Assembly (NCBI GenBank): GCA_016711705.1
Contig: JADJSK010000011.1
Coordinates: 1-27,514, forward strand
Length of the DNA: 27,514 bases
Direction of reading: 5' to 3'
Source of the DNA: Candidatus Brachybacter algidus
GTDB lineage: Bacteria > Bacteroidota > Bacteroidia > Chitinophagales > Saprospiraceae
The notes below the pieces were generated by a model. The model was not told the DNA's origin. It searched no databases and worked only from the letters and a program-made list of their open reading frames with translations. Positions 9,087 through 18,135 of the stretch are shown here, piece by piece. Both the position numbers and the translations under genes were made by a program. Within the stretch, counting starts at the first letter, position 1, and each line of letters opens with the position of its first letter.

Positions 9087-10163
9087 ATGAAAGATTTAAC
9101 AGTTTCAGCAATAGACAGGCAAAATATTCTCAATAACAATTCGGCAGTTGAAAATATTCAAAAGTTTTTGGGTATAGAGGGTATGCTATTTAATGGGCAG
9201 TACTTGTTTACTACCAAAATGGTAGCCGATTTTTTTGGAGTAACCCCAAGAACTCTTACTAATTATCTAAACAAATATGAAGATGAAGTAAAGCACAATG
9301 GTTATGAAGTGCTAAAAGGTCAAAAATTAAAGGATTTTAAAGAGCAGTTTGGCTATTTTATTACCAAAGCCGATGACCCTGAACAGACGGAAACCGATTT
9401 CCCTCTGTTATCAGAAACCCTTGATAATCAAGCAAAAAGCCGTCTGAAAGCTCTTGCCGTTTTCAATTTTCGTTCCTTTCTCAATTTAGGTATGCTTCTT
9501 ACCGAAAGTGAAAAAGCTAAAGCATTGCGTAGTGCCATTTTAGATATTGTAATAGATACACTCAATCAAAAAATGGGCGGTTCTACAAAATACATCAATC
9601 AACGAGATGAAGATTTTTTGGTTTCCATAGCCAGGGAACCTTTGTATAGAAAAGAATTTACACAAGCCTTAAACCAATATTTGGCAATGGGCAATTATAA
9701 ATATGCAGTATATACCGATGCTATTTATACGGCAATATTTGATGGCAAGGCTAAAGAGTATAAACAAACATTACAATTAAGTGAAGCCGAAAATCCAAGA
9801 GATACAATGTATGCCGAAATCATCAATCTTATATCTTCTTTTGAAATAGGTATTGCTGATGCAATGAAAAATAAATCGGAGCAATTAGGGCGTAAATTAA
9901 TGCCATTAGAGTTAGATATTCTTATTCAAGATTTTGCAAGCCAACGATTTTGGTTGCCACAAATTACCGATGCCAGAACAAAAATGGCAAGCCGTGATTA
10001 TGCCTTTAGAGATATTGTACACAAACGATTAGAGCCTTATATATCATCGCTAAGCCCTAACGATTACGATAGGTTTTTAGGAGATAAAAGTAAATCATTA
10101 ATAGAAAGAGTATTAGAAAATCCAGCTCTTTTAGATGTTTTTAAAAGATTAAAAGACAGGTAG
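9087..10163 (+). CDS. DNA-binding protein of the Doc-associated, type I RM-linked family
   Basis: This 358-residue protein has a helix-turn-helix-like segment at about 43-70 (YLFTTKMVADFFGVTPRTLT), then a mostly helical body with FNFRSFLNLGMLLTESEKAK and GGSTKYINQRDEDFL. The C-terminal part includes TDARTKMASRDYAFRDIVH and ends LLDVFKRLKDR. It lies three bases before a Doc-type toxin and between hsdS and hsdR. From memory, homologues of this layout recur next to Fic/Doc genes inside type I restriction loci. I infer that it controls the toxin or anchors it to DNA, but no classical Phd antitoxin motif is visible. It differs from the RhuM family that occupies similar positions. Confidence 0.75.
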   Translation: MKDLTVSAIDRQNILNNNSAVENIQKFLGIEGMLFNGQYLFTTKMVADFFGVTPRTLTNYLNKYEDEVKHNGYEVLKGQKLKDFKEQFGYFITKADDPEQTETDFPLLSETLDNQAKSRLKALAVFNFRSFLNLGMLLTESEKAKALRSAILDIVIDTLNQKMGGSTKYINQRDEDFLVSIAREPLYRKEFTQALNQYLAMGNYKYAVYTDAIYTAIFDGKAKEYKQTLQLSEAENPRDTMYAEIINLISSFEIGIADAMKNKSEQLGRKLMPLELDILIQDFASQRFWLPQITDARTKMASRDYAFRDIVHKRLEPYISSLSPNDYDRFLGDKSKSLIERVLENPALLDVFKRLKDR

Positions 10164-10166
10164 AAT

Positions 10167-10601
10167 ATGCAATTCAATTATTTTACATCTACATACGCTA
10201 TTCAAGTACACGATGATATTATTAATAATTCAGGCGGCTCATTAGGTATTTTAAATATCGGATTATTAGAAAGCACTTTAGAACATTTGCAAAATGATTT
10301 ATACTATCCAGAAATTGAAAATAAGGTAACACACCTATTTTATGCAATAAATAAAAATCATAGTTTCCAAGATGGCAATAAAAGGGCTTCCATTGCTTTA
10401 TCTGCATATTTTCTTGAAATAAATAATCTTTCATTCAGAGTAAACAGGTTTATTGAGGAAATGGAAAACATTGCTGTTGATGTAGCGGACAATAGAATTG
10501 ATAAAGATTTATTATTTGAGATAGTATGTTCTTTAACCTATGAAAATGATTTTTCAGAAGAATTAAAAATAAAAATAATTAACGCTAAAGGTTTAATATA
10601 A
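10167..10601 (+). CDS. doc: Doc-type Fic-domain protein (death-on-curing family)
   Basis: This 144-residue protein carries the Fic signature HSFQDGNKR (H65, D69, K72, R73) after the family N-terminus, in which AIQVHDDIINNSGGSLGI is typical of Doc. A lysine (K72) replaces the glycine of AMP-transferring Fic proteins; in phage P1 Doc the equivalent change goes with kinase activity on EF-Tu. A toxic, translation-blocking role is therefore plausible if the neighbouring protein or the restriction complex fails. It is tightly packed, three bases from both neighbours, so it is co-transcribed with hsdR and pAgo. All catalytic residues are present and the frame is intact. Confidence 0.85.
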   Translation: MQFNYFTSTYAIQVHDDIINNSGGSLGILNIGLLESTLEHLQNDLYYPEIENKVTHLFYAINKNHSFQDGNKRASIALSAYFLEINNLSFRVNRFIEEMENIAVDVADNRIDKDLLFEIVCSLTYENDFSEELKIKIINAKGLI

Positions 10602-10604
10602 ACA

Positions 10605-13557
10605 ATGAGTACAGATACATCAGAAAAAGGTTTAGAAACCATCATAGAAAAGCACTTGGTAGAAGTGTGTGGCTTTCGCCAAAGTTATAGTGCCGACTAT
10701 GACAGAGACCTTTGTATAAACAAACGCTTATTGTTTGAGTTTATCAAGCAAACCCAGCCCATAGCTTTTGATACCATCGTAAAACGTGGCGAAGATAAAT
10801 TCATAAAACGCCTGGCAGAGCAAATCAAAGCCAAAGGCATCATTGAAATATTGCGTAAAGGCATTAAGGATTTAGACCTTCAAATAAATCTGTACTACAA
10901 AAACCCAGTTTCCGACCTCAACCAAAAAGCACAAGATAATTATCAAGCCAATATATTTTCAGTTACTCGTCAGTTGTTTTATAGCCTATCCAATAGCAAT
11001 TCGTTGGATATGGTTTTATTCATTAATGGCTTACCAATTATAACCTTTGAACTTAAAAACGAATGGACAGGGCAAACGGTAAAAAATGCAATACGCCAAT
11101 ACCAACAAGATAGAGACCCTAAAGAACCATTATTTGCCTTTGGCAGATGTATGGTTCACTTTGCAGTAGATAGCAACTTAGTGTATATGGCAAGTGAGTT
11201 AAAAGGTAACAATACTTTTTTCCTTCCATTCAACAAAGGCGTAAACGATGGTGCAGGCAATCCGGTAAACCAAAATGGTTTAAAAACTGATTACCTCTGG
11301 AAAGAAACCCTAACCAAAGCAAGCCTAAGCAATATTGTAGAGAACTATGCACAAATAGTAGAAGAAACAGACGAAGACACAGGCAAGATAAAACGCAAAT
11401 TAATATTCCCACGATACCATCAAATAAGAGCAGTTATCAAATTATTGAAAGATGCCAAAACAAACGGTGTAGGACAAAAATATTTAATTCAACATTCAGC
11501 AGGTTCAGGTAAGTCAAATTCAATTACGTGGTTGGCACATCAATTAGTGAGTTTACACAATAACGAAAATTCAGATGCAATTTTTGACAGTGTAATAGTA
11601 GTAACCGATAGAAAAATATTGGATAAACAAATTAGAGATAACATCAGACAATTTGCCCAAGTAAACAAAGTAGTAGAAGCCATTGAAAAAGGAAGTAAGC
11701 AACTCAAAGAAGCCTTAGAAGATGGCAAGAAAATAATTGTTACCACTGTTCAAAAATTCCCATTCATTATTGATGAAATAGGCACATTACAAGCCAAAAA
11801 ATTTGCCATCATTATTGATGAAGCTCACAGTAGCCAAAGTGGTGAAACAGCAAGTAAGATGAACTGGGTACTGTCTGATAAAGAAACACCATACGGTGAA
11901 GACGATAACAGACAAGACGAAGATCCTGAAACATCAGAAGATGCCATAAACCAAATGATAGAGCAACGCAAAATGCTGAAAAATGCCAGCTACTTTGCTT
12001 TTACGGCTACACCTAAAAACAAAACTTTAGAAACCTTTGGTACAAAAACTACCGAAGGTAAGTTTGAGGCTTTCGATGCTTACACAATGAAACAAGCCAT
12101 TGAGGAAGAATTTATTTTAGATGTGCTTAAAAATTACACTACTTACCAATCTTATTACAAACTCAATAAAGCAGTAGAAGACAATCCAGAATTTGAAACA
12201 AACCAAGCCAACAAAAAACTAAGGGCTTATGTAGAAAGTCATCCATTTTCCATAATGGAAAAATCAAAAGTGATGATAGACCATTTCAATTCAGAAGTTG
12301 CTAAACAAATCAACAGGCAAGCTAAAGCAATGGTGGTTTGTAAAAGCATTAACAACGCCATCAAATATTACGATGCTTTTAAAAAATACCTCAAAGAAAT
12401 CAACTCACCCTACAAAGCAATAATTGCTTTTAGTGGCAGCAGAGAAATTGAAGGAGTAGAAACAGACGAGGCTAAATTAAACGGCTTCCCAAGTAACGAC
12501 ATACCAAAAGAGTTCAAGAAAAAGGACTATAAGTTTTTAATTGTTGCCAATAAATTTCAAACAGGTTTCGACCAACCCTTGCTGCATACAATGTATGTAG
12601 ATAAAAAGTTGAGGATGTTCCAGGCAGTGCAAACTTTATCAAGGTTAAACAGGGCTTACAAACCATACAAGGAAGATACTTTTGTAATGGATTTTTTCAA
12701 TAGTACAGATGAAATAAAAGAAGCCTTCGAGCCTTTTTATACCACTACTGTATTAAGTGAGGAAACAGACGCAAACAAGCTGAATGATTTGCAAGACATT
12801 TTGGATAATGCACAAGTGTACACCTCTGAAGAAGTACACAACTTTACTAATCTTTATTTTAACAATGCTGATAGGCAAGAACTTGACCCAATAATAGATG
12901 CCTGTGTTGCTAATTTCAAATCAGAGTTAAACGAAGATGCACAAATAGATTTCTTTGTAAAGGCAAAATCATTTTACCGTACTTATGCTTTCCTTTCTAA
13001 AATTTTGTCATTCAAAAATGCTTATTGGGAAAGGTTGTATTGGTTCTTAAAATTTCTAATGCCAAAATCAAACCTAAGGAAAATGAGGATTTAGCAAAAG
13101 GTATTATTGAGGCTATTGATTTAGATAGTTACCGTTTAACAAGAACTACAACAGATAATATTGGCTTAAAAGGTGGTGAAGAAATAGACCCAACCCCACC
13201 AATAATGAAAGGCAAGAAAGGCGAAAATGAGTTTAATGCTTTAGAAGCTATCATCAATGATTTCAATACACGATTTGGTATTGATAATTGGACAGACGAT
13301 GATAAAATAAAGAATTTTTATTTCAACAATTGCCAGCCGAATTTGCAAAAGACCAGGCAACTGTTAATTCTGTAAATAATTCCGACAAACAAAATGCAAA
13401 AATCACTTCTGATAAAAAGGTAGAAGACTTAATGCAAGATGTAATATTTACTTATACTGATTTGTACAAGAAGTTTACTGATGATGCTGATTTCAAAAGA
13501 CAGTATTTAGATTTTGTATTTGATAAAGTTTGGAAGCAAAATCAACCTAACATTTAA
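10605..13557 (+). CDS. hsdR: Type I restriction subunit HsdR, two frameshifts near the C-terminus
   Basis: This is the ATP-dependent translocase and endonuclease of the type I system. The nuclease domain has D135 and the E149-L-K151 pair (ITFELKN), a PD-(D/E)xK site. The helicase motor follows: Walker A HSAGSGKS with K303, DEAH box at D405 (IIDEAHSSQ), FAFTATPK, and the later motif QTLSRLNRA. The first 810 or so residues are intact. A missing A near 13058 (CTAAA to CTAA) and a missing T near 13316 (TTTTTT to TTTTT) then break the frame. Correcting both yields exactly 985 codons ending at 13557, a normal size. The end overlaps the pAgo start by 44 bases. Both breaks look like homopolymer errors, so the gene may well be functional. 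Confidence 0.92.
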
Positions 13558-15634
13558 AAGTATTCAATTGGCACAGCAAATTCAATTAAATATCATTCCG
13601 TTTACACCAGTTGTAAGTAAAGGCACTTTCTCATTCTATGGTGAGAAGCAAAGAGGCTTTGCACCTATCTACTGGGGTAAAATTATGGAAACCTTCCCCG
13701 AAGGAAGAGAAGCAAAGTATAAGAATTACTATACTGATTTTCAAGCACCACGAGAAGGAGCAATTACCACAGAAATAAAGTTTGCAGATGCTATAAACTT
13801 TTCACTCCATTATTTCCGCCATTTGGTATTTAATTATTTCAAGAGCATTGAAGGTGCAATTGTGTTCCCGAATTATGTAGATGATATTGAAGTTTGGTTT
13901 AAAGACCCATTGCACAAAAACAAAGTATATCAGCTTTACAATAATTTCACAATCAAAGTCCAATTCAACCAAGTTACCGCAAACGGTTATGAATTTGTAG
14001 TAGCATACAATGGCACTTCTAAAATATTACACAAAAGCATTTCAGAAATAGCAGATTTTGATACCACCAAATACAACCTTGTCAATTGTAACGGCACAGT
14101 ATATAAGTATGAGAAGATGCCAGAAGATTTAAGGCAGAACCAAGAGACACTATATCCAATTTTAAGCAATACACTAAAGAAAGAATTTATCATTGAGAAA
14201 GAGGAACTGAAAAAAGAAAACCGCTTCCCAATCTACTTAAAGCATTTAGAGAACTTCTATAATACCTATCTCAATACAGATGCTTTTAAAGCAATGTTCA
14301 AGCTCAATAAAGATGGTTTCTACAAAGTGCCTAACAACAAAGTATTTGAAACACACCAGAACTCAAACCTATTGGAGTTTAAAGGTGGCAAAACAGAAGT
14401 AAACCCAGGATATGGCATTTGGAAGCACAAACCATTAAAAGCATTTACCGAAGACCACGTTAAACTGTTTTTCATTTATCATAAAGACGATGGCGAATAC
14501 ATAAAAGACACTTTGTATGATTACTTTATAAACGGTTGGCATAAGCCTGTAAATAAGGTTGAAAAGCATTTAGCAAACCTTCAAAATTACATCAATCAAA
14601 CCCTTAGCATAGATAAGTCTAAAAGAATAGTATTTGAAAACAAGGAAACCATTTTTGAGGAAGTAGCCGAGCAATTAAAGGAGTTTAACGATACCAGTTC
14701 AAGATTTGTGGCCATATACATTAGCCCAATTTCAAAAACAGAAAAAGACCACCCACAGCACTTTGCATATTATAAAATCAAAGAACTGTTATTGAACAAA
14801 GGCATATCCTCACAGGTGCTTTACAAAGAGCATTTAAACAAAGAAGATTTCTACTACTTCATACCTAATATTTATGTGGCTTTATTGGCTAAAATTGGCG
14901 GTATTCCGTGGCGTTTAGCAAGAGTAAAGGAAGATGAAATAATAATAGGTGTAGGAGCATTTAAACCACAAGGTTCAGCACACAGGTTTGTAGGCAGTGC
15001 CTTTTGTTTTAGTAATGAAGGTGTATTTGAAAACTTCGACTGTTTTAGAGAAGATGAAACCGATTTATTGGCAGGATCAATAAGTAATGCAGTTGAGAAA
15101 TTCATAGAGAAGAACCAAACAGCCAAAAGAGTAATCATCCATTTTTACAAAGAAATATCCGATAAGAAGGAGTTGCAACCCATCCTTAAAATGTTAGACA
15201 ATTTGGGTGAAAAGGATTTGCCAGTAATAGTAGTAACCATCAATAAGACCGATAGCAAAGAGTTATTAGGTTTTGATTTGGGCAGTCCGGGTAGAATGCC
15301 TCGTAGTGGTAGATATGTAAAAGTTGGTTACAATTCTTACTTACTGTTCAACAATACACGATATGCAGATGATAGCAAGCTATTCCCGAAAGATTACCAT
15401 TTCCCAATCAAGGTTTCAATAACAGCCACAAAAGAAGAATTGGTAGAAGATGTAGAAGTAGTAAGAGAATTGATAGACCAAGTATATCAGTTCAGCCGTA
15501 TGTATTGGAAAAGCATCAGCCAACAGAATTTACCAGTAACAACCAAGTACCCCGAAATGGTTGCAGAAATTTACCCTCATTTTCAAGAGGATAATTTACC
15601 TGACTTTGGCAAAAGCAACCTTTGGTTTTTGTAA
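13514..15634 (+). CDS. Prokaryotic Argonaute, long type, predicted catalytically inactive
   Basis: Up to 706 residues. The first 280 residues would be the N/L1 region with at most a small PAZ-like part. An L2-like segment follows (about 286-310, LEFKGGKTEVNPGYGIWKH), then a MID domain (about 395-455) with YYKIKELLLNKGISSQ. The PIWI domain runs from LLAKIGGIPWRLAR (about 456) to the C-terminal LWFL typical of Argonautes. The RNase H-like site is degenerate: G481 replaces the first Asp (IIIGVGAF where GxD is normal), HFYK stands where HrDG is expected (Y545 for Asp), and YPEMVA replaces the final YAD-type motif. It should therefore bind guide and target without slicing. The first ATG lies inside hsdR; a later start such as TTG 13568 is possible. 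It is the last gene of the restriction operon. Confidence 0.82.
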   Translation: MYLIKFGSKINLTFKSIQLAQQIQLNIIPFTPVVSKGTFSFYGEKQRGFAPIYWGKIMETFPEGREAKYKNYYTDFQAPREGAITTEIKFADAINFSLHYFRHLVFNYFKSIEGAIVFPNYVDDIEVWFKDPLHKNKVYQLYNNFTIKVQFNQVTANGYEFVVAYNGTSKILHKSISEIADFDTTKYNLVNCNGTVYKYEKMPEDLRQNQETLYPILSNTLKKEFIIEKEELKKENRFPIYLKHLENFYNTYLNTDAFKAMFKLNKDGFYKVPNNKVFETHQNSNLLEFKGGKTEVNPGYGIWKHKPLKAFTEDHVKLFFIYHKDDGEYIKDTLYDYFINGWHKPVNKVEKHLANLQNYINQTLSIDKSKRIVFENKETIFEEVAEQLKEFNDTSSRFVAIYISPISKTEKDHPQHFAYYKIKELLLNKGISSQVLYKEHLNKEDFYYFIPNIYVALLAKIGGIPWRLARVKEDEIIIGVGAFKPQGSAHRFVGSAFCFSNEGVFENFDCFREDETDLLAGSISNAVEKFIEKNQTAKRVIIHFYKEISDKKELQPILKMLDNLGEKDLPVIVVTINKTDSKELLGFDLGSPGRMPRSGRYVKVGYNSYLLFNNTRYADDSKLFPKDYHFPIKVSITATKEELVEDVEVVRELIDQVYQFSRMYWKSISQQNLPVTTKYPEMVAEIYPHFQEDNLPDFGKSNLWFL

Positions 15635-15645
15635 TTACTGATATA

Positions 15646-15680
15646 TTCTAAATTAATTCAAAATTGGGGCAGAGCTTTGT
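15646..15680 (+). promoter_or_regulatory. Response-regulator operator/promoter module 1
   Basis: TTCTAA (15646) and TTCAAA (15657) lie 11 bp apart, followed by TGGG and then CTTTGT (15675-15680). The same layout and spacing occur at 17623-17657. OmpR-family regulators bind direct repeats about one helical turn apart, so this may be an autoregulatory site. The CTTTGT would serve as a -7 element only four bases before the ATG at 15684, suggesting a very short or absent leader. Confidence 0.5.
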
Positions 15681-15683
15681 AAA

Positions 15684-16361
15684 ATGAAATTATTACTCAT
15701 AGAAGACGAACAAGAATTGGCAAATAGCATCATAAGTTATTTGACAGGCAACAGTTTTGTTTGTGAATGGGCTAATAATGCAAAAACAGCTATTGACAAA
15801 ATTTCAATCTATGACTACGACTGCATATTACTTGACCTGATGTTACCTGACGGCAACGGTTTTGAAATATTGAAAGAACTGAAAAGACAAAACAAAACCG
15901 AAGGCGTAATTATTATCTCGGCAAAAGAAACATTAGAAACAAGAATAGAAGGTTTCAATTTGGGTGCAGATGATTACCTAACAAAACCCTTTCATTTATC
16001 CGAATTATTGGTAAGAATACAAGCCCTTATTAGGCGAAAAAACTTTAAAGGCAACAATCTTGTTGCTTTCAATGAAATTGAAATTGATATACTTTCCAAA
16101 ACAGTAAGAGTAAGCACCAAGAAAATTGACATCACAAAAAAGGAAATTGATTTGCTGTTGTATCTAATTGGAAATGAAAACAGAGTGCTTTCAAAAAGTG
16201 CCATAGCCGAGCATCTTTCAGGCGATATGGCTGATATGCTGGATAATCACGATTTTGTTTATGCTCATATAAAAAACCTAAAAAACAAATTGAAAGATGC
16301 AGGTTGCAGCGATTACATAAAAACAGTTTATGGATTAGGTTACAAATGGCAGAATGACTAA
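15684..16361 (+). CDS. OmpR/PhoB-family response regulator
   Basis: This 225-residue protein has an N-terminal receiver domain: acidic pocket E7/D8, phospho-acceptor D51 in ILLDLMLPDGNG, and conserved K in DDYLTKPF. The C-terminal winged helix (about 128-225) has VYAHIKNLKNKLKDAG and ends TVYGLGYKW. Phosphorylated by the kinase encoded next, it should activate or repress genes by binding direct repeats. The kinase start overlaps its last codons by 8 bases. Paired repeat modules precede this gene and the PepSY gene, so it may control both units. Confidence 0.93.
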   Translation: MKLLLIEDEQELANSIISYLTGNSFVCEWANNAKTAIDKISIYDYDCILLDLMLPDGNGFEILKELKRQNKTEGVIIISAKETLETRIEGFNLGADDYLTKPFHLSELLVRIQALIRRKNFKGNNLVAFNEIEIDILSKTVRVSTKKIDITKKEIDLLLYLIGNENRVLSKSAIAEHLSGDMADMLDNHDFVYAHIKNLKNKLKDAGCSDYIKTVYGLGYKWQND

Positions 16362-17619
16362 AAAACTATTACATAAAACATCAAAGGTTTATTTGCTTTT
16401 TTCAGTGATGCTGTTAATCGTGTCCGCACCTTTGTTCTATTATATTACAGAGAGGTTATACATTGAAGAAACAGACGAAACACTTATACTGCATAAGAAT
16501 GAATTTGTAAAATATTCATTGCCTACCTTAAAAACAGCTGATATTCAAAATTGGAATAAATACAATAGAAATATTAAAATCGAGCCCTTTAAAAATTCTG
16601 GTAAAGACACTATATTTTATAACTCTTACTATGATGCTTTAGACGCTGAAATAGAACCATACCGTGAGCTTAATGCTTCTATTCTCATAGAGGGAAATCC
16701 ATATACGTATTCAGCACGAATTAACTTAGTGGAAAAAGAGGATTTAATGAAGAGCATAGCAATACTTTTTTTGGTTATCATTTCACTATTACTTGTTGGC
16801 TTATTTGTAATCACAAAAAGATTATCCATCAATCTTTGGAAACCATTTTATGAAACCTTAAATCAAATTGAAAAATTTGAAATTGATAAATCCAATCACC
16901 CAAAATTTACAGAAACAAATATTGAAGAATTTAATCGTTTAAATAACAGTATTGAAAAATTGATTACGAAGAATACTTCAATCTACCATAGTCAAAGAGA
17001 ATTTATTGAAAATGCTGCTCACGAACTGCAAACGCCTTTGGCAGTCTTTCAGGCAAAAATTGATACACTTATCCAAAACGCTGATTTCACACAGGAACAA
17101 TATAAAATGCTTAGTTCTTTGAACGATAGCGTTTCACGTCTAAATCGTTTGAACAAAAACCTATTGTTGCTATCTAAAATGGAAAACGACATTTACAACG
17201 AGAAGCAAACAATTAATTTGAAAGAGGCAATTGAAAAGCACTTTGACTTTTTTACGGAACAGGCAAAAGCAAAGAACCTAATTATAAAAACAGAAATGAA
17301 TGAAGCTGTTGCAGTAAAATCAAATCCAGTTTTAGCAGAAATTCTCATCAGCAATCTGTTTTTAAATGCTATCAGACATAATGTAAGTGATGGTCAGGTT
17401 TTAGTTACTCTCTCAAATCATTCTCTTACATTTTCAAACACAGGTCAATCACAAACCTTAGTTGCCGATAAACTGTTCAACCGCTTTTCAAAATCCAATC
17501 CATCCGAACAGGGTAATGGTTTGGGTTTGGCTATCATCAAGAAAATTGCAGACCAGAATAACTGGAAGACTTCCTACTCATTTGCAAACAATTTTCATTC
17601 TTTTTCGGTGGCTTTCTAA
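16354..17619 (+). CDS. Two-component sensor histidine kinase
   Basis: This 421-residue inner-membrane kinase has two membrane segments (about 11-30 and 133-153) that bracket a periplasmic sensor region of about 100 residues. A HAMP-like linker follows, then the dimerisation/phospho-acceptor helix with H223 in AAHELQTPL. The ATP-binding domain includes an N box (LISNLFLNAIRHN) and a G box (GNGLGLAIIKKIA). It overlaps the response regulator, the normal arrangement. The signal is unknown; the downstream periplasmic PepSY-like protein and outer-membrane receptor suggest an envelope-related or metal-related stimulus. Confidence 0.93.
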   Translation: MTKKLLHKTSKVYLLFSVMLLIVSAPLFYYITERLYIEETDETLILHKNEFVKYSLPTLKTADIQNWNKYNRNIKIEPFKNSGKDTIFYNSYYDALDAEIEPYRELNASILIEGNPYTYSARINLVEKEDLMKSIAILFLVIISLLLVGLFVITKRLSINLWKPFYETLNQIEKFEIDKSNHPKFTETNIEEFNRLNNSIEKLITKNTSIYHSQREFIENAAHELQTPLAVFQAKIDTLIQNADFTQEQYKMLSSLNDSVSRLNRLNKNLLLLSKMENDIYNEKQTINLKEAIEKHFDFFTEQAKAKNLIIKTEMNEAVAVKSNPVLAEILISNLFLNAIRHNVSDGQVLVTLSNHSLTFSNTGQSQTLVADKLFNRFSKSNPSEQGNGLGLAIIKKIADQNNWKTSYSFANNFHSFSVAF

Positions 17620-17622
17620 AAA

Positions 17623-17657
17623 TTCTAATTTTCTTCTAAATCGGGTTGCAACTTTGT
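17623..17657 (+). promoter_or_regulatory. Response-regulator operator/promoter module 2
   Basis: TTCTAA at 17623 and 17634 (11 bp apart), then ATCGGG and CTTTGT (17652-17657), repeat the module upstream of the regulator gene with identical spacings (11 and 18 bp). A further TTCTAA lies at 17614. It is followed after 34 bases by the PepSY gene and is the probable target of the neighbouring regulator. Confidence 0.55.
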
Positions 17658-17691
17658 CCTGTAAATTTTAAACAAATAAATAAACAAGACA

Positions 17692-18120
17692 ATGAAAAAA
17701 TTAGCATTAATGACGGTTGCAGCGATGATTACATCACTCACCTTCGCACAAAAATTGCAGGAAAAAGATGTTCCTGCTCCAGTTAAAACAGCTTTTCAAA
17801 AGAATTTCCCCCAAGCAAAAGTAGAAAAATGGGAAAAGGAAGAAAGCCATTTTGAAGTTGAATTTGAGTTGAACAAAACGGAACAATCGGTTTTATTTGA
17901 TGCACAAGGCAACCTATTAGAAACCGAAGTAGAGATTAAATTAACCCAATTACCCAAAGGTGTTTTAGAATATGTAAAAGCTAACTACAAAGGTCAAAAG
18001 GTAAAAGAGGCTGCTAAAATTACCGATGCGAAAGGCACAGTAACTTACGAAGCAGAAATCAAAGGAATGGATCTACTTTTTGATAGTAACGGGAAATTTA
18101 TCAAAGAAATCAAAAACTAA
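17692..18120 (+). CDS. PepSY-like periplasmic protein
   Basis: This 142-residue secreted protein has a signal peptide (about residues 1-19, ending TFAQ). The mature part holds two PepSY-like repeats with the alternating pattern of an amphipathic helix followed by strands: PAPVKTAFQKNFPQAKVEKW then FEVEFELNKTEQSVLFDAQG, and LPKGVLEYVKANYKGQKVKE then YEAEIKGMDLLFDSNG. Such proteins are often encoded with two-component systems in Bacteroidota and probably act in the periplasm as modulators or metal-binding factors; the exact role is unknown. It is 15 bases upstream of the receptor and shares its promoter. Confidence 0.85.
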   Translation: MKKLALMTVAAMITSLTFAQKLQEKDVPAPVKTAFQKNFPQAKVEKWEKEESHFEVEFELNKTEQSVLFDAQGNLLETEVEIKLTQLPKGVLEYVKANYKGQKVKEAAKITDAKGTVTYEAEIKGMDLLFDSNGKFIKEIKN

Positions 18121-18135
18121 ATTTAGTTACAGACA

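Noticed and set aside
14872..15138. Minus-strand frames inside hsdM, hsdR, pAgo and the receptor gene
   Set aside because: They are shadows of long plus-strand genes with clear motifs.
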